From Pseudomonas defluvii (GTDB lineage: Bacteria; Pseudomonadota; Gammaproteobacteria; Pseudomonadales; Pseudomonadaceae): a DNA stretch of 64,000 nt. The notes under the pieces are model-generated. The model saw only the letters and a list, made by a program, of their open reading frames with translations. It was not told the origin of the DNA and did no database searches. Position numbers and translations under genes: made by a program. The stretch lies in the NCBI RefSeq assembly GCF_001695625.1, contig NZ_MBPN01000018.1:1-64000 (forward strand), read 5' to 3'. Below are positions 1 through 9,262 of this stretch, piece by piece. Position 1 is the stretch's first letter, and each line of letters starts with the position of its first letter.

Positions 1-13
1 CTGGTCTGTGCCT

Positions 14-52
14 GACAACGGCCCGATCTCTTCCAGAGGTCGGGCCGTTGTC
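14..52. terminator. Intrinsic terminator hairpin upstream of rlmJ
   Basis: A perfect 13-bp stem (14-26 with 40-52) encloses a 13-nt loop and is followed by GTTTT. It probably ends a gene that lies left of the window. The hairpin is seen directly; its use is inferred. Confidence 0.8.
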
Positions 53-105
53 GTTTTGCCTGGCCCCTGCGACAGGGTAAACTTGTCGGCCTTGCAGGAG
101 TTGCC

Positions 106-942
106 ATGAACTATCGTCACGCCTTCCACGCCGGCAACCATGCCGACGTCTTCAAACACCTTGTGTTGACCCGCCTCATTGCGCTGATGTCGCGCAAGGA
201 GCAGCCGTTCGCCTACATCGATACCCACGCCGGCCTTGGCTTGTATGACTTGCAGGGCGATCAGGCGACACGCACTGGCGAGTACCTTGAGGGTATCGGG
301 CGCCTGTGGGGGCGTGACGACCTGCCCGAGTTGGCTGCCGATTACCTGCGCATCCTCAAACGCATGAACCGGGATGGCGAACTGCGCTATTACCCAGGTT
401 CGCCTGAGCTGGCGCGGCGTCTGGTGCGTGATCAGGATCGCGTGCTGCTCAATGAGAAACACCCGGAAGACGGTCGTCTGCTCAAAGAGAACATGAAAGG
501 TGATCGACGCGTTGCAGTGCACCTTGGCGAAGGCTGGCACGTGCCGCGTGCCTTGCTGCCCGTTCAGGAGAAGCGTGCGGTGATGCTGATCGACCCGCCT
601 TTTGAGCAACTCGATGAGCTCAAGCGATGCAGTCAGGCCATGAAAGAGGCCATCGGCCGTATGCGACAGACCGTCGCGGCGATCTGGTACCCGATCAAGG
701 AAGAGCGTCAACTGACGCGCTTTTATCAGGACCTGACCAGTACAGGGGCGCCGAAACTGCTGCGGGTTGAATTGCTGGTGCATCCCTTGGATACCCCGCA
801 AAGCCTGAACGGTTCCGGCCTGGCCATTGCCAATCCGCCATGGGGGCTGGAAGAGGAGTTGCGCGAGCTGCTGCCATGGCTTGCGCAAGTACTCGGTCAG
901 ACACAAGGCAGCTGGCGTATGGACTGGTTGATCGCTGAATGA
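106..942 (+). CDS. rlmJ: 23S rRNA (adenine-2030-N6)-methyltransferase RlmJ
   Basis: A 278-residue SAM-dependent methyltransferase that in E. coli methylates A2030 of 23S rRNA in the cytoplasm. The N-terminus (MNYRHAFHAGNHADVFKH) is typical of RlmJ. The SAM-binding motif I is DTHAGLGLYDL at residues 39-49 and the catalytic DPPF motif is at 163-166. The length equals that of the E. coli enzyme (about 280). The ATG is set by an AGGAG at 96-100, five bases upstream. It stands alone in front of the LPS cluster and is not obviously part of it. Confidence 0.95.
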   Translation: MNYRHAFHAGNHADVFKHLVLTRLIALMSRKEQPFAYIDTHAGLGLYDLQGDQATRTGEYLEGIGRLWGRDDLPELAADYLRILKRMNRDGELRYYPGSPELARRLVRDQDRVLLNEKHPEDGRLLKENMKGDRRVAVHLGEGWHVPRALLPVQEKRAVMLIDPPFEQLDELKRCSQAMKEAIGRMRQTVAAIWYPIKEERQLTRFYQDLTSTGAPKLLRVELLVHPLDTPQSLNGSGLAIANPPWGLEEELRELLPWLAQVLGQTQGSWRMDWLIAE

Positions 943-956
943 GTCGGCGCGCAGTG

Positions 957-985
957 CTGGGTTGCGCGCTGCTTTACGTTATAAT
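957..985 (+). promoter_or_regulatory. Candidate promoter of the LPS outer-core cluster
   Basis: A perfect -10 hexamer TATAAT lies at 980-985 in the gap between rlmJ and the carbamoyltransferase gene. No good -35 hexamer is present at 17 bases, so the -35 part is unresolved. It would drive the overlapping genes from 1054 to 7232. Confidence 0.4.
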
Positions 986-1053
986 CCCGCTCTTTGGCTG
1001 CCGCTTGCCACACGCGCAGGGGCACATTTTAAAAGTTTGAAGAGGCTAGACCC

Positions 1054-2811
1054 TTGGCATTGACGATTCTTGGCCTGTCCGGCGCCCTTAGCCATGATCC
1101 TTCCGCGGCCCTGTATATCGACGGCAAACTGATTGCTGCCGCTGAAGAAGAGCGCTTCGTGCGCGATAAACATGCAAAGAACCGCATGCCCTACGAATCG
1201 GCGAAGTTCTGCCTGGAGCAGGCCGGGATCAAACCGTCCGACGTCGATGTCGTCGCGATTCCGTTTGCCCCGATCAGCCTGTTCGGCAAGGCTCGCTGGC
1301 ACTACGCCAAGCGTTACTGGTATGCCCCTGATCGTGCCCTTGACGCGATTCTGATGGGCAACCGCCGCTACAAGCGTTACCGCAAGAAAATCGTCTGGTG
1401 CCTGGAGCAACTGGGCTTTGATCCGAAGAAGATCAAGATCGAGCCGGTCGAGCACCACCTGGCTCACGCTTCCAGCGCTTACCACTGCTCTGGCTTCAAG
1501 GAGAAGACTGCGATCCTCGGGATCGACGGTAAGGGCGAGTACGCCACCACGTTCTTCGGCTATGGCGAAAACGGCAAGATTCACAAGATCAAGGAGTTCT
1601 TCGATCCGGACTCCCTCGGTGGCCTTTACGGTGCGATCACCGAGTTCCTCGGTTTCGAAATGCTCGATGGCGAGTTCAAGGTCATGGGCATGGCGCCGTA
1701 TGGCGATGCCAGCAAGTATGACTTCTCGCGCCTGGCCAGCTTTGAGAATGGCGAGCTGGAAATCAACACCGAATACGCCAACGTCATCGGCCTGCGCCGC
1801 CATAAAGAGAAGGGCAAGGGCTTCTACTTCTCGCCAAAACTGATCGAGTGGCTGGGGCCGAAGCGTGAAGGCGATATCGCCGACGAGCCGTACATCCACT
1901 ATGCGGCCAGCATGCAGGCGCTGTTCGAAAAACTGGCGTTGCAGATGATCGACCATTACCTGGGCGACATCCTCAAGGAAACCGGCAAGCTGGCGTTTGC
2001 CGGTGGTTGTGCGCTGAACGTCAAGCTGAACCAGAAGATCATCGCCCGTCCGGACCTGAAGGAGCTGTTCGTTCAACCGGCTTCCGGTGACGCCGGTACC
2101 GCTGTCGGTGCGGCGGCCTATGTGTCGCACGCCCGTGGCGTTCCGGTCGAGAAGATGGAGCACGTCTACCTCGGCCCTGCGTACTCCAACGAGGACGTGA
2201 TCGCCGCCTGTGCCCGTCATCCGAGCCAGCCAAAATGGCGCAAGATCGACGACATGCCGCAGCGCATCGCCAAGATCATGGTCGACGGCAATCCGGTGGC
2301 CTGGTTCCAGGGCCGCATGGAGTTTGGGCCACGAGCCCTGGGTGGTCGTTCGATCATCGGCTGCCCGAGCGTGCCGGGCGTGGCTAACCGGATTAACGAG
2401 CAGATCAAGTTCCGCGAGCGCTGGAGGCCATTCTGCCCGTCGATGCTCGACACGGTCGGCCCGCAGATGATCAAGGTCGATCACCCGGCGCCATTCATGA
2501 CCTTCACCTTTGAAGTGGCGGAAGAGTGGAAAACCCGCGTGCCGGAAGTTGTCCATGAAGACGGCACTTCGCGGGCACAAGTACTCAAGCGTGAGTACAA
2601 CCCGCGTTACTACGACATGATGAAAGCGCTGGAGGACCTGACGGGTAACGGTGTGTCGCTGAACACCTCGCTCAACCGTCGTGGCGAACCGATGATCTGC
2701 TCGCCGACCGACGCCTTGAACATGTTCTTCGGCTCCGACCTGCAATACCTGATCATGGAAGACATTCTGGTGGTCAAGGACGGTGCGGACAGTTATGACA
2801 CCATCGGCTGA
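1054..2811 (+). CDS. wapO: Carbamoyltransferase of the LPS core (NodU/CmcH family, WapO-like)
   Basis: This 585-residue protein belongs to the NodU/CmcH O-carbamoyltransferases, which use carbamoyl phosphate and ATP. The N-terminal domain opens with LTILGLSGALSHDPSAAL and has the His-rich stretch HHLAHASSAYH near residues 134-144. The C-terminal domain has FQGRMEFGPRALGGRSI near 419-435, the strongest family signature. In P. aeruginosa the homologue in this cluster is credited with 7-O-carbamoylation of a core heptose. The start is TTG at 1054 with GAAGAGG about seven bases before it. The end overlaps the next gene. Function is inferred from family and neighbours. Confidence 0.87.
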   Translation: MALTILGLSGALSHDPSAALYIDGKLIAAAEEERFVRDKHAKNRMPYESAKFCLEQAGIKPSDVDVVAIPFAPISLFGKARWHYAKRYWYAPDRALDAILMGNRRYKRYRKKIVWCLEQLGFDPKKIKIEPVEHHLAHASSAYHCSGFKEKTAILGIDGKGEYATTFFGYGENGKIHKIKEFFDPDSLGGLYGAITEFLGFEMLDGEFKVMGMAPYGDASKYDFSRLASFENGELEINTEYANVIGLRRHKEKGKGFYFSPKLIEWLGPKREGDIADEPYIHYAASMQALFEKLALQMIDHYLGDILKETGKLAFAGGCALNVKLNQKIIARPDLKELFVQPASGDAGTAVGAAAYVSHARGVPVEKMEHVYLGPAYSNEDVIAACARHPSQPKWRKIDDMPQRIAKIMVDGNPVAWFQGRMEFGPRALGGRSIIGCPSVPGVANRINEQIKFRERWRPFCPSMLDTVGPQMIKVDHPAPFMTFTFEVAEEWKTRVPEVVHEDGTSRAQVLKREYNPRYYDMMKALEDLTGNGVSLNTSLNRRGEPMICSPTDALNMFFGSDLQYLIMEDILVVKDGADSYDTIG

Positions 2812-3925
2812 GCGGCATGTCCTGCAGTTCTGTCATGGTTATGACGGGCCGTTCCTGGACTGTGCCCGTCAGTATGCCAGCCTGTTTGCGGGCACGGGTT
2901 ACCGGGTTACCACGGTTTTCCTGACCGGTGCTGCCGATCCACAGGTGGCTGCTGGCTGTGCGTCTGACGAAGTGCTGTTCATGGAATTCAGCTCGAAGGC
3001 CATTCGCGGCCTGAAGCTGGGGGCGATTCGCGCATTGCGCCGGATCGCTTCCAGCCGCCGTTTCAGCTTCTGCATTGCCCACCGTTTCAAGCCGATCTAT
3101 GTGGCCTTGCTGGCGACGAATGTGCCGGTGATCGGTGTGCATCACGCATTCAGCGATTACAAGCGTGGCAGCCGGCAGTTGTTTGCCAACCTGTTCCGTC
3201 GACGCCTGAGCCTGCTCGGCGTCTCTGATGCAGTGCGCGACGACATGCGCCACTGTTTGCCCAAGTGGCCGGAGCAGCGTATCCAGACCCTTTACAACCG
3301 TGTCGACATCGAGGCGCTGCAGGCGAGCTTGTTGCCTGCTGCCGAAGCGCGTCAGGCCCTGGGGTTGGACCCGCAGGCCTGGATCGTCGCCAACGTCGGT
3401 CGCCTGCACCCGGACAAGGACCAGGCCACGCTGCTGCGCGGCTTTGCCAAGGCGCTGCCGGGGCTGCCGGCCGGTGCTCGTCTGGCGATCATGGGCAAGG
3501 GGCGCTTGGACGAAAGCCTCAAGGCGCTGGCTGCCGAACTGGGAATCGCCGGACAGGTCGATTTCCTGGGCCAGGTAGCAGACGGTCGTCGCTATTTCCG
3601 CGCATTCGATGCTTTTGCCCTGAGCTCCGATCACGAGCCGTTCGGGATGGTTCTGCTGGAGGCCATGGTTGCTGGCTTGCCGCTGTTGGCGACAGCTTGT
3701 GGTGGGGCAAAGGAGGTCGTCGAGGGGGTCGGTATTCTGTTCCCACTGGGTGATGCCGAGCGCCTTGCTCAAGGGCTGCAGCACCTGGCCGGCTTGGATG
3801 AGTCGCAACGCCAGGCCTGCGCCGAGCGCATGCTGCAGCGTCTGCGTGAACGTTTTTCCGATGTTGCCGTACGTGAGTCCTTCTGGCAGCTGCCAGCCGT
3901 CAGCGCATTGGCTGCGGAGGCTTGA
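2795..3925 (+). CDS. wapH: LPS core glycosyltransferase, GT4 family (WapH-like)
   Basis: A 376-residue GT-B glycosyltransferase. The C-terminal nucleotide-sugar half shows the GT4 hallmarks ANVGRLHPDKDQATLL and EPFGMVLLE (the E-x7-E motif, near residues 280-289), followed by AGLPLLATACGGAKEVVE. By position it matches the outer-core glucosyltransferase WapH of P. aeruginosa. ATG 2795 is chosen; GTG 2783 in the same frame is possible. The gene starts inside the end of the carbamoyltransferase gene, and its stop overlaps the next ATG, so translation is probably coupled. The exact sugar and acceptor cannot be read from sequence. Confidence 0.85.
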   Translation: MTPSAERHVLQFCHGYDGPFLDCARQYASLFAGTGYRVTTVFLTGAADPQVAAGCASDEVLFMEFSSKAIRGLKLGAIRALRRIASSRRFSFCIAHRFKPIYVALLATNVPVIGVHHAFSDYKRGSRQLFANLFRRRLSLLGVSDAVRDDMRHCLPKWPEQRIQTLYNRVDIEALQASLLPAAEARQALGLDPQAWIVANVGRLHPDKDQATLLRGFAKALPGLPAGARLAIMGKGRLDESLKALAAELGIAGQVDFLGQVADGRRYFRAFDAFALSSDHEPFGMVLLEAMVAGLPLLATACGGAKEVVEGVGILFPLGDAERLAQGLQHLAGLDESQRQACAERMLQRLRERFSDVAVRESFWQLPAVSALAAEA

Positions 3926-4821
3926 TGCTCAATCGAATCAAAGGCTGGCGCGAACGTGGCTGGCACGAAGTAGATGCTGCTGCCTATGAACAGGCCTGGC
4001 AGCGTTTTGGTGGCAGCGTTGCCACTCACCCGTTGGTGGTCGCGCAATTGGCTGACCTGGCCGAGATCCCGGTGCGTTACCTGGCCTGGGAGGCACAGGG
4101 TGAACTGAAGGCGGTGATTCCAACCTGGGGGCGTTACCTGGCGCTGTCTAAGGACGTGCTCAAGCGTGCGGGCAAGAAAGGCTTGTTCGACTTGGGTAAC
4201 GCCGAGTTGATTCTGCCTGCTGCGGCCGATGCTCAGGCGCCGCTGCGGCATGCCGGGCGTTACCTCTCCGAGTTGAATCAGGGCCGTTTCGCCAACCTCA
4301 AACCGCAAGTGGAGTCCTTGGCCATGGCCAGGACCCCGGAAGACCTGTCGAAGAAATTCCGTTACAACCAGCGCCGCGAGTTGCGTCTGCTGGAAGAGGC
4401 GGGTGGGCAGGTTCGTCCTGTGACCGACTTCAGCAGTGCGGAGCTGGCGGCCATGTACTGCGACCTGTTCCAGCGCCGATGGACGTTCCCGGCCACCGGT
4501 GCCGAGCGTATGGCCGAAGTGCTTGAGCGCTTGCGTGAGCTGTTGATCGGTTCGGTGTTGTTTCTTGACGGTGCCCCCATCGCCATTCAATTGGTGTATC
4601 GGGTTGAAGCGCCGGAATGGATCAGCGTTGAGTACGTCAATGGCGGTGTCGATCCCGAAACCAAGGCGTTCAGCCCTGGCAGCGTATTGAGCTTCCTCAA
4701 CACACAGAGCGCCTGGGAAGACGCCCGTGCGCGGAACAAGCCGTTGCGGTTTTCTTTCGGTCGTTCCGATCGCGAGTACAAGGACCGATGGTGCAACCCC
4801 GTTCCGGTGTTTCAGGTGTGA
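3925..4821 (+). CDS. mig-14: Mig-14 family protein (GNAT-like acyltransferase fold)
   Basis: A 298-residue protein of the Mig-14 family, known from Salmonella and Pseudomonas for tolerance to antimicrobial peptides; its biochemical activity is not settled. It has no signal peptide. The basic stretch KKFRYNQRRELRLLEEAGG and the later DGAPIAIQLVYR resemble GNAT-fold proteins. The ATG at 3925 overlaps the preceding TGA (TGATG). Its own stop overlaps the GTG of dnpA. The context suggests work on the LPS outer core or its surface charge. Confidence 0.8.
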   Translation: MLNRIKGWRERGWHEVDAAAYEQAWQRFGGSVATHPLVVAQLADLAEIPVRYLAWEAQGELKAVIPTWGRYLALSKDVLKRAGKKGLFDLGNAELILPAAADAQAPLRHAGRYLSELNQGRFANLKPQVESLAMARTPEDLSKKFRYNQRRELRLLEEAGGQVRPVTDFSSAELAAMYCDLFQRRWTFPATGAERMAEVLERLRELLIGSVLFLDGAPIAIQLVYRVEAPEWISVEYVNGGVDPETKAFSPGSVLSFLNTQSAWEDARARNKPLRFSFGRSDREYKDRWCNPVPVFQV

Positions 4822-6227
4822 GCCGCAAGCAACAGTTGCTCAAGCGCCATCGGCGCAACAAGCGCCTGGGCTTGCTGCTCGGCCTGCTCGTGCTGCTCGG
4901 CGTGGGTGTCGGCGTTCACTGGTGGTTGCCACTGGTGCTGTTGCCGCTGCTGTGGGTGGCTCACGAAGCGTGGTTCGCCGACCACTTGTTCTATTCGCCA
5001 GCCGAGGATTACCAGTACACCTTCCCTGAAGGCTGTGAGCCGGTTGCGGTGTCACTGGCCGGCCAGGGCCTGCGCGTGACTCAGCCATTGCCAGTAACGG
5101 GTGACGAAACATTGATTCTTCAGGTCCGCCTGAAATGTACCTGGCTAGGGCGTTTCTTCGACCCTGCCGTCGAGGTGCTGGGCGGTGACGTCCCGGACCT
5201 GCAGATGTTCGAGCGCGGTGTGCGAGGCGTGCGCTACCTCAACCTGACGGGCCAGGCGACGGCTGTAATGGCAGGTAATCTGCGCCTGCGTGGCCGGCAT
5301 TGTCGGGTGCTGGAAGCATCGCAACTGTGGGTTGTGCGCAGCGGTGACCTGTACCCGCGGCGGGTGATGGTCATTGCGCCTCATGCCGATGATGCCGAGC
5401 TGGCCGCCTATGGCCTTTACAGCAAGGCCGCAGAGTCCTGGATCGTGACACTGACGGCGGGTGAGATCGAGGCAGAGCATTACCAGCAGATGGGCCTTGA
5501 GCGTGCCGAGGCTGCACGCCTCAAGGGGCGTCTGCGTGCCTGGGACAGTATTGCGGTGCCACGCTGGGCGGGTGTACCGCAGGCGCAGTGCGTACAGCTG
5601 GGGTACTTCTGCCTGCAGTTGCCCGCCATGCAAGCCGCACCGGATCAGCCAATGGCTTCTCGGGAAGCCGAGATGGCCGACACGCGGCTGTTCCGGCAGT
5701 TCAATAGTCTTGCCTTGCCAGGCGATCACGATGGTGCTCCGACCTGGAACAACCTGCTGGCTGACTTGCGAGCGCTGATTGTGCTGGCGCGTCCACAGGT
5801 GCTGGTGATGCCGCACCCTACACTCGACCCTCACCCCGATCACGTGTGCGCTCAGGCGGCGGTGCTTGAAGCCTTGCAAGGCCTTGAATGGCAGCCTGAA
5901 ACCCTGTTGTGCTACGCCAACCACCTGCATGACAACGATCGTTGGCCGATGGGCGACAGCGGTGCAGGCGTGGCGTTGCCACCGCAAATGGAGGCTGGCC
6001 AAGGCTGGACTCCGCATAGCCTGGTGCTTGACCTGAATGCACAGCGTGACAAGGCCATGGCGCTGGGCATGATGCATGACCTGCAGCCTGCTCCCCCGTT
6101 CAAGCGGCGCCTGCGACGCCTGTTGCAGCGCTGGCTGGCAGGCCGCAAAGCGTCGCCCTACGGTGAGAATGAGTTTTTCCGTAAAGCAGTGCGTCGACAT
6201 GAATTGTTCTGGCGCCGGGATCTGTAG
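4818..6227 (+). CDS. dnpA: PIG-L family de-N-acetylase DnpA
   Basis: A 469-residue inner-membrane protein with two hydrophobic segments near residues 16-52 and a PIG-L (LmbE-like) zinc deacetylase domain. The metal motif APHADDAEL is around 187-195, and the second half of the site is in HPTLDPHPDH near 333-342. The P. aeruginosa homologue DnpA affects fluoroquinolone persistence and is thought to deacetylate a surface glycan. The start is taken as GTG 4818 (VSRKQQLLKRHRR), overlapping the previous stop as elsewhere in this cluster; ATG 4788 would add ten residues. Confidence 0.85.
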   Translation: MSRKQQLLKRHRRNKRLGLLLGLLVLLGVGVGVHWWLPLVLLPLLWVAHEAWFADHLFYSPAEDYQYTFPEGCEPVAVSLAGQGLRVTQPLPVTGDETLILQVRLKCTWLGRFFDPAVEVLGGDVPDLQMFERGVRGVRYLNLTGQATAVMAGNLRLRGRHCRVLEASQLWVVRSGDLYPRRVMVIAPHADDAELAAYGLYSKAAESWIVTLTAGEIEAEHYQQMGLERAEAARLKGRLRAWDSIAVPRWAGVPQAQCVQLGYFCLQLPAMQAAPDQPMASREAEMADTRLFRQFNSLALPGDHDGAPTWNNLLADLRALIVLARPQVLVMPHPTLDPHPDHVCAQAAVLEALQGLEWQPETLLCYANHLHDNDRWPMGDSGAGVALPPQMEAGQGWTPHSLVLDLNAQRDKAMALGMMHDLQPAPPFKRRLRRLLQRWLAGRKASPYGENEFFRKAVRRHELFWRRDL

Positions 6228-6275
6228 GTCCAGGGCGTGATTGATAGCGGTAGCGCATGCGCCGTAAGGAAGACA

Positions 6276-7232
6276 ATGAAAGTTCTATTTCTGGTGCAGA
6301 AGGAACAGCGGGCCATTCTGGATCGCTTGTACGAAGGGGTTGCTGCGCATTGCGAGTGCGACCTGCGTTGGTTGACCAGCGCCGATCAGCGCAATCTACG
6401 TGCGTACTTTCGCCGTGAAATCGACGTCAGCCAGTATGACCGGATCATCTTCTTCCTGCGCTTCAAGCAGGAGATACGGCAGGTCGGTTTCATTCGTACG
6501 GTTCCCAACCTGGTCATCCTCGAGCACGATGCTTACCAGAATTACATTCCCTGCAAGTACACCGGTGCTTTCAGCAAGCATTATCGCAAGCTGCCTTGGG
6601 CGCGCGTGATCAGCTCCGGCTTCATGGTCAGCGAGCGTCTGCGGCAGGAAGGGTTTGATGCAGTGTTCGTGCCCAAGGGGTATGACCAGCAGTTGCTGGC
6701 TGATCAGGGGCGTGAGCGGGACATCGAGTTGGCATTCGTTGGCAGCACCAACAGCGTTGCCTACAGCGGTCGCAAAGCCTTGCTCGATGAACTGGCTCAG
6801 GTCGAAAATCTGGTCGTTACCCGAACAAAATCGGGTGAAGAGTACTGCGATACGCTTAACCGGATTCGTTTTTTTGTAAGCGCTGATGTTGGCATGGGCG
6901 AGTACATGATCAAGAACTTCGAAGCCATGGCGTGTGGCTGCGTACTGCTCGCTTACGATCAGGGCGATGCCGAAAACCGTGCGCTGGGTTTGCAGGATAT
7001 GCACAACGTCGTGCTGTATGGCAGCATTCCCCAGTTGCAGGAAAAGTTGAACATCCTGCGTGCAGATCCTGCGCTGGCGCAGCGTATTGCTGTCAACGGC
7101 CGTGATCTTGCGGTTTCGCGCTTCAGTTTTGCTCAGGTCGGACGCAGCATTGTCGAGCAGTTGCAACCGCCTCTTCGGCCTCGCCCGGCGTTGACCGGTT
7201 GGCAGCGCCTACGGCTAAGCCTGGGTTTCTGA
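6276..7232 (+). CDS. ssg: Glycosyltransferase Ssg (cell-surface sugar biosynthesis)
   Basis: A 318-residue cytoplasmic glycosyltransferase. It opens with MKVLFLVQKEQRAILDRL, as in Pseudomonas Ssg, a protein needed for normal LPS, phage sensitivity and surface behaviour. The C-terminal half (MIKNFEAMACGCVLLAYDQG) has the layout of the glycosyltransferase group 1 C-terminal domain. ATG 6276 is preceded by AAGGAAG, so the upstream in-frame ATG at 6237 is not used. It is the last gene of the overlapping run that begins at 1054. The donor sugar is unknown. Confidence 0.83.
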   Translation: MKVLFLVQKEQRAILDRLYEGVAAHCECDLRWLTSADQRNLRAYFRREIDVSQYDRIIFFLRFKQEIRQVGFIRTVPNLVILEHDAYQNYIPCKYTGAFSKHYRKLPWARVISSGFMVSERLRQEGFDAVFVPKGYDQQLLADQGRERDIELAFVGSTNSVAYSGRKALLDELAQVENLVVTRTKSGEEYCDTLNRIRFFVSADVGMGEYMIKNFEAMACGCVLLAYDQGDAENRALGLQDMHNVVLYGSIPQLQEKLNILRADPALAQRIAVNGRDLAVSRFSFAQVGRSIVEQLQPPLRPRPALTGWQRLRLSLGF

Positions 7233-7555
7233 GTGGCCCAGGCAATGTGCCGGTATGCCCTGGTTTCAGCAGGCATGCCGGCGTAACGTCTTCGATTACT
7301 TCAACCTGAGCCTTTTGCGCTTGTGGGGTTAGCCAGGTGCAGGCGGCGAAGGGCAGAACTGCTCCGCATCAGGCGCTCGGTTTGTGGCAATATCCTGCCT
7401 TTTTGGCGTCATGTATTCGTCGTGTTCATGCGCGCTGTTCGGATTGTGCAGTAAAGTTTGGAATGGATTTTATCAATGGAGATGACATTGGCTTTTTCAG
7501 TGGATGCGTTCGCCTGTGTCATTTTCGTATGGCGTGAAGCAGAGTGTGCTGCCTC
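7233..7555. other. Intergenic region between ssg and the next glycosyltransferase
   Basis: There is no convincing gene in these 323 bases. An imperfect inverted repeat at 7249-7282 (GCCGGTATGCC... with ...GGCATGCCGGC) lies just after ssg and could end transcription, though it has no T-run. The last 110 bases are richer in A+T and probably carry the promoter of the 7556 gene. Confidence 0.5.
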
Positions 7556-8671
7556 ATGAACGTGATCAACATCATGTGGGCTGGTGGCTCGCCTTTTGTT
7601 TCAGTGCACAAGGTCCATCAGCAGATTCTTTCGCTGGCGGCGCCCGGAACTTCAGTCATCAACTGGTTGCTGCAAGGCCGTGCCTTGCCCGAAAGTGCTG
7701 GATCGCCAAGCCTGGAATGGAACCTGTCCTCGCGCTTGATCAAGGGGCGGCACGTCTGGAAACTGCTTGGCCCTTGGTTGCGCGCGCGTTTTCGCAAGGC
7801 CTTGCTGGAGGCTGATGCCGGTGCGGTGCTGCTCGACGGTGTGGGTGTAGCGCGCTTGTTGCTCCCGGTCCTGCGCAGCTTGCCCAGTGTCCGGGTTGCC
7901 GTCCTTTTTCATGGCGAGACACGTCTGAGTACGGCTGATGTCTCGTTGCTCAAGTCCCTCCCTACCTCTCAGCTGACGTTGGTTGCCGTTTCTCGCACGC
8001 TTGCCGATGCACTGCAAGGCACGACAGGCTTGCCGGTGACCGTGTTGCGCAGCGCGCTTGAGCCCTCGTGCTTTGAAGCCGCACTGTTCGCACGTGAACA
8101 GGCTCGGCAGACACTGGGGGTGAGTACGGACGGGGTCAGGGTAATGGGCGCTGTCGGGCGCCTGGTCGCTAGCAAGGGTTTCGATTATCTGATCGATGCC
8201 TTTGCCCAGGCATCCAGGGCGCACCCCGATCTGCGTTTGTTTATTCTTGGTGAGGGTGCTGAGCGCGTGAATCTTGAAGCGCGTGTCGAGCGACTCGGGC
8301 TGCTCGGGAAGGTCATTCTGCCGGGGCACTTTTCTGGCTGTGATCAGCTCTATCGCGCTTTCGACTGGGTGTTGATTCCCTCCTATTCGGAAGGGCTGGG
8401 CCTGGTGCTGCAGGAGGCTGTTCTGGCCGGTGTGCCGGTGCTATGCAGCGATCTGGCCGTTTTCCGCGAGCAACTGGGCGAGGATGGATGCTACGCGCCC
8501 GTGGGTGATACCCAGGCATGGGCGCAGGCCATCGAGCGCTGTGCTGCGCTACCTGCCGTCGAGGTAGCGAGTGCCCAGTACCGAGCCTTGGCACCCGTGC
8601 AGGCCTGGCAAACGTTCAGCCAGACCTCCCGCGATCTGCTGGCTCCGGTGTCTGCTTCAGCGGGCCAGTAA
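7556..8671 (+). CDS. Glycosyltransferase, GT4 family
   Basis: A 371-residue GT-B glycosyltransferase. The C-terminal half has GAVGRLVASKGFDYLIDAF and the E-x7-E motif EGLGLVLQE within a PSYSEGLGL context, followed by AGVPVLCSD. The N-terminus (MNVINIMWAGGSPFVSVHKV) is not informative. In P. aeruginosa this position holds the rhamnosyltransferase WapR and the ligase WaaL, so a role in finishing the LPS core or a short surface glycan is likely. ATG 7556 is chosen over the in-frame GTG at 7544. The 3' end overlaps the convergent kinase-like gene by 15 bases. Confidence 0.75.
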   Translation: MNVINIMWAGGSPFVSVHKVHQQILSLAAPGTSVINWLLQGRALPESAGSPSLEWNLSSRLIKGRHVWKLLGPWLRARFRKALLEADAGAVLLDGVGVARLLLPVLRSLPSVRVAVLFHGETRLSTADVSLLKSLPTSQLTLVAVSRTLADALQGTTGLPVTVLRSALEPSCFEAALFAREQARQTLGVSTDGVRVMGAVGRLVASKGFDYLIDAFAQASRAHPDLRLFILGEGAERVNLEARVERLGLLGKVILPGHFSGCDQLYRAFDWVLIPSYSEGLGLVLQEAVLAGVPVLCSDLAVFREQLGEDGCYAPVGDTQAWAQAIERCAALPAVEVASAQYRALAPVQAWQTFSQTSRDLLAPVSASAGQ

Positions 8672-9262
8672 CGCATGTTCCAGCTCAACGAGTGGAAACG
8701 CTTCGCTGAGCTGCTCGCGAGACAGGTAACGGGCAAAATGCTGCACGTTGCGTTTGATCATGCGTTCAGGCAAGGGTGCCCGGAGAAATTTCATGTCCGC
8801 TACGTCGATGAGCCCCAGGTGACTGTCGGGTGTCACGACGATATTGCCCAGGTGCAGTGAGCGAAAATAGATCCCGCAGTGGTGCAGCTTGCGAATCAGC
8901 GACACCATTTCCGGCAGCGTTTTCTGCCAGCTGAAGCCGGGCTGTTGGCTGATTTGGCGCAAGGTCTTGCCGGGCAGCGGGCGGTACAGCACTGCAGTCT
9001 TGCCGGGTTCGTCGAGTCGGTAATGGGCTAGTACATGCAGTGTGGGGATGCCAAATGCTTCCAGGCGTAGGGCATTGTCGATGAAGCGACGGGAGTAGGG
9101 TCGCAGCAGCGCCGAAGAGAAAAAACGCTTGCGCCTGAAGAGTTTAAGAATATTACCGTTCTCGAGCAGGTAGACTTTCGCGCCAAAGCTATCGGCCTCC
9201 AGGATCTGGGCGCCGAGTATCAGCTGTTCGAGGTCGGCCTGAGTGAGTCGGGAGCATTGCAT
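8657..9262 (-). CDS. Kinase-like protein of the LPS cluster (often called toluene tolerance protein)
   Basis: A 201-residue protein with the layout of a small eukaryotic-like or LPS heptose kinase. It has a candidate ATP lysine in GNILKLFRRKRF (K40), a catalytic-loop region YFRSLHLGN (132-140) and a metal-site region LGLIDVADM (D153). Ser135 stands where the HRD aspartate is expected, so activity is uncertain. Such genes lie next to msbA in Pseudomonas and are often named toluene tolerance proteins. It runs against its neighbours and shares the upstream gap with msbA. Confidence 0.65.
   Translation of the reverse strand: MQCSRLTQADLEQLILGAQILEADSFGAKVYLLENGNILKLFRRKRFFSSALLRPYSRRFIDNALRLEAFGIPTLHVLAHYRLDEPGKTAVLYRPLPGKTLRQISQQPGFSWQKTLPEMVSLIRKLHHCGIYFRSLHLGNIVVTPDSHLGLIDVADMKFLRAPLPERMIKRNVQHFARYLSREQLSEAFPLVELEHALLAR

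Noticed and set aside
979..2745. 588-codon open frame on the minus strand opposite the carbamoyltransferase gene
   Set aside because: The plus-strand gene has clear family motifs; the minus frame is a codon-bias shadow with no recognisable domain.
7337..7537. 66-codon frame between ssg and the 7556 glycosyltransferase
   Set aside because: No ribosome site, unusual composition and no recognisable feature.
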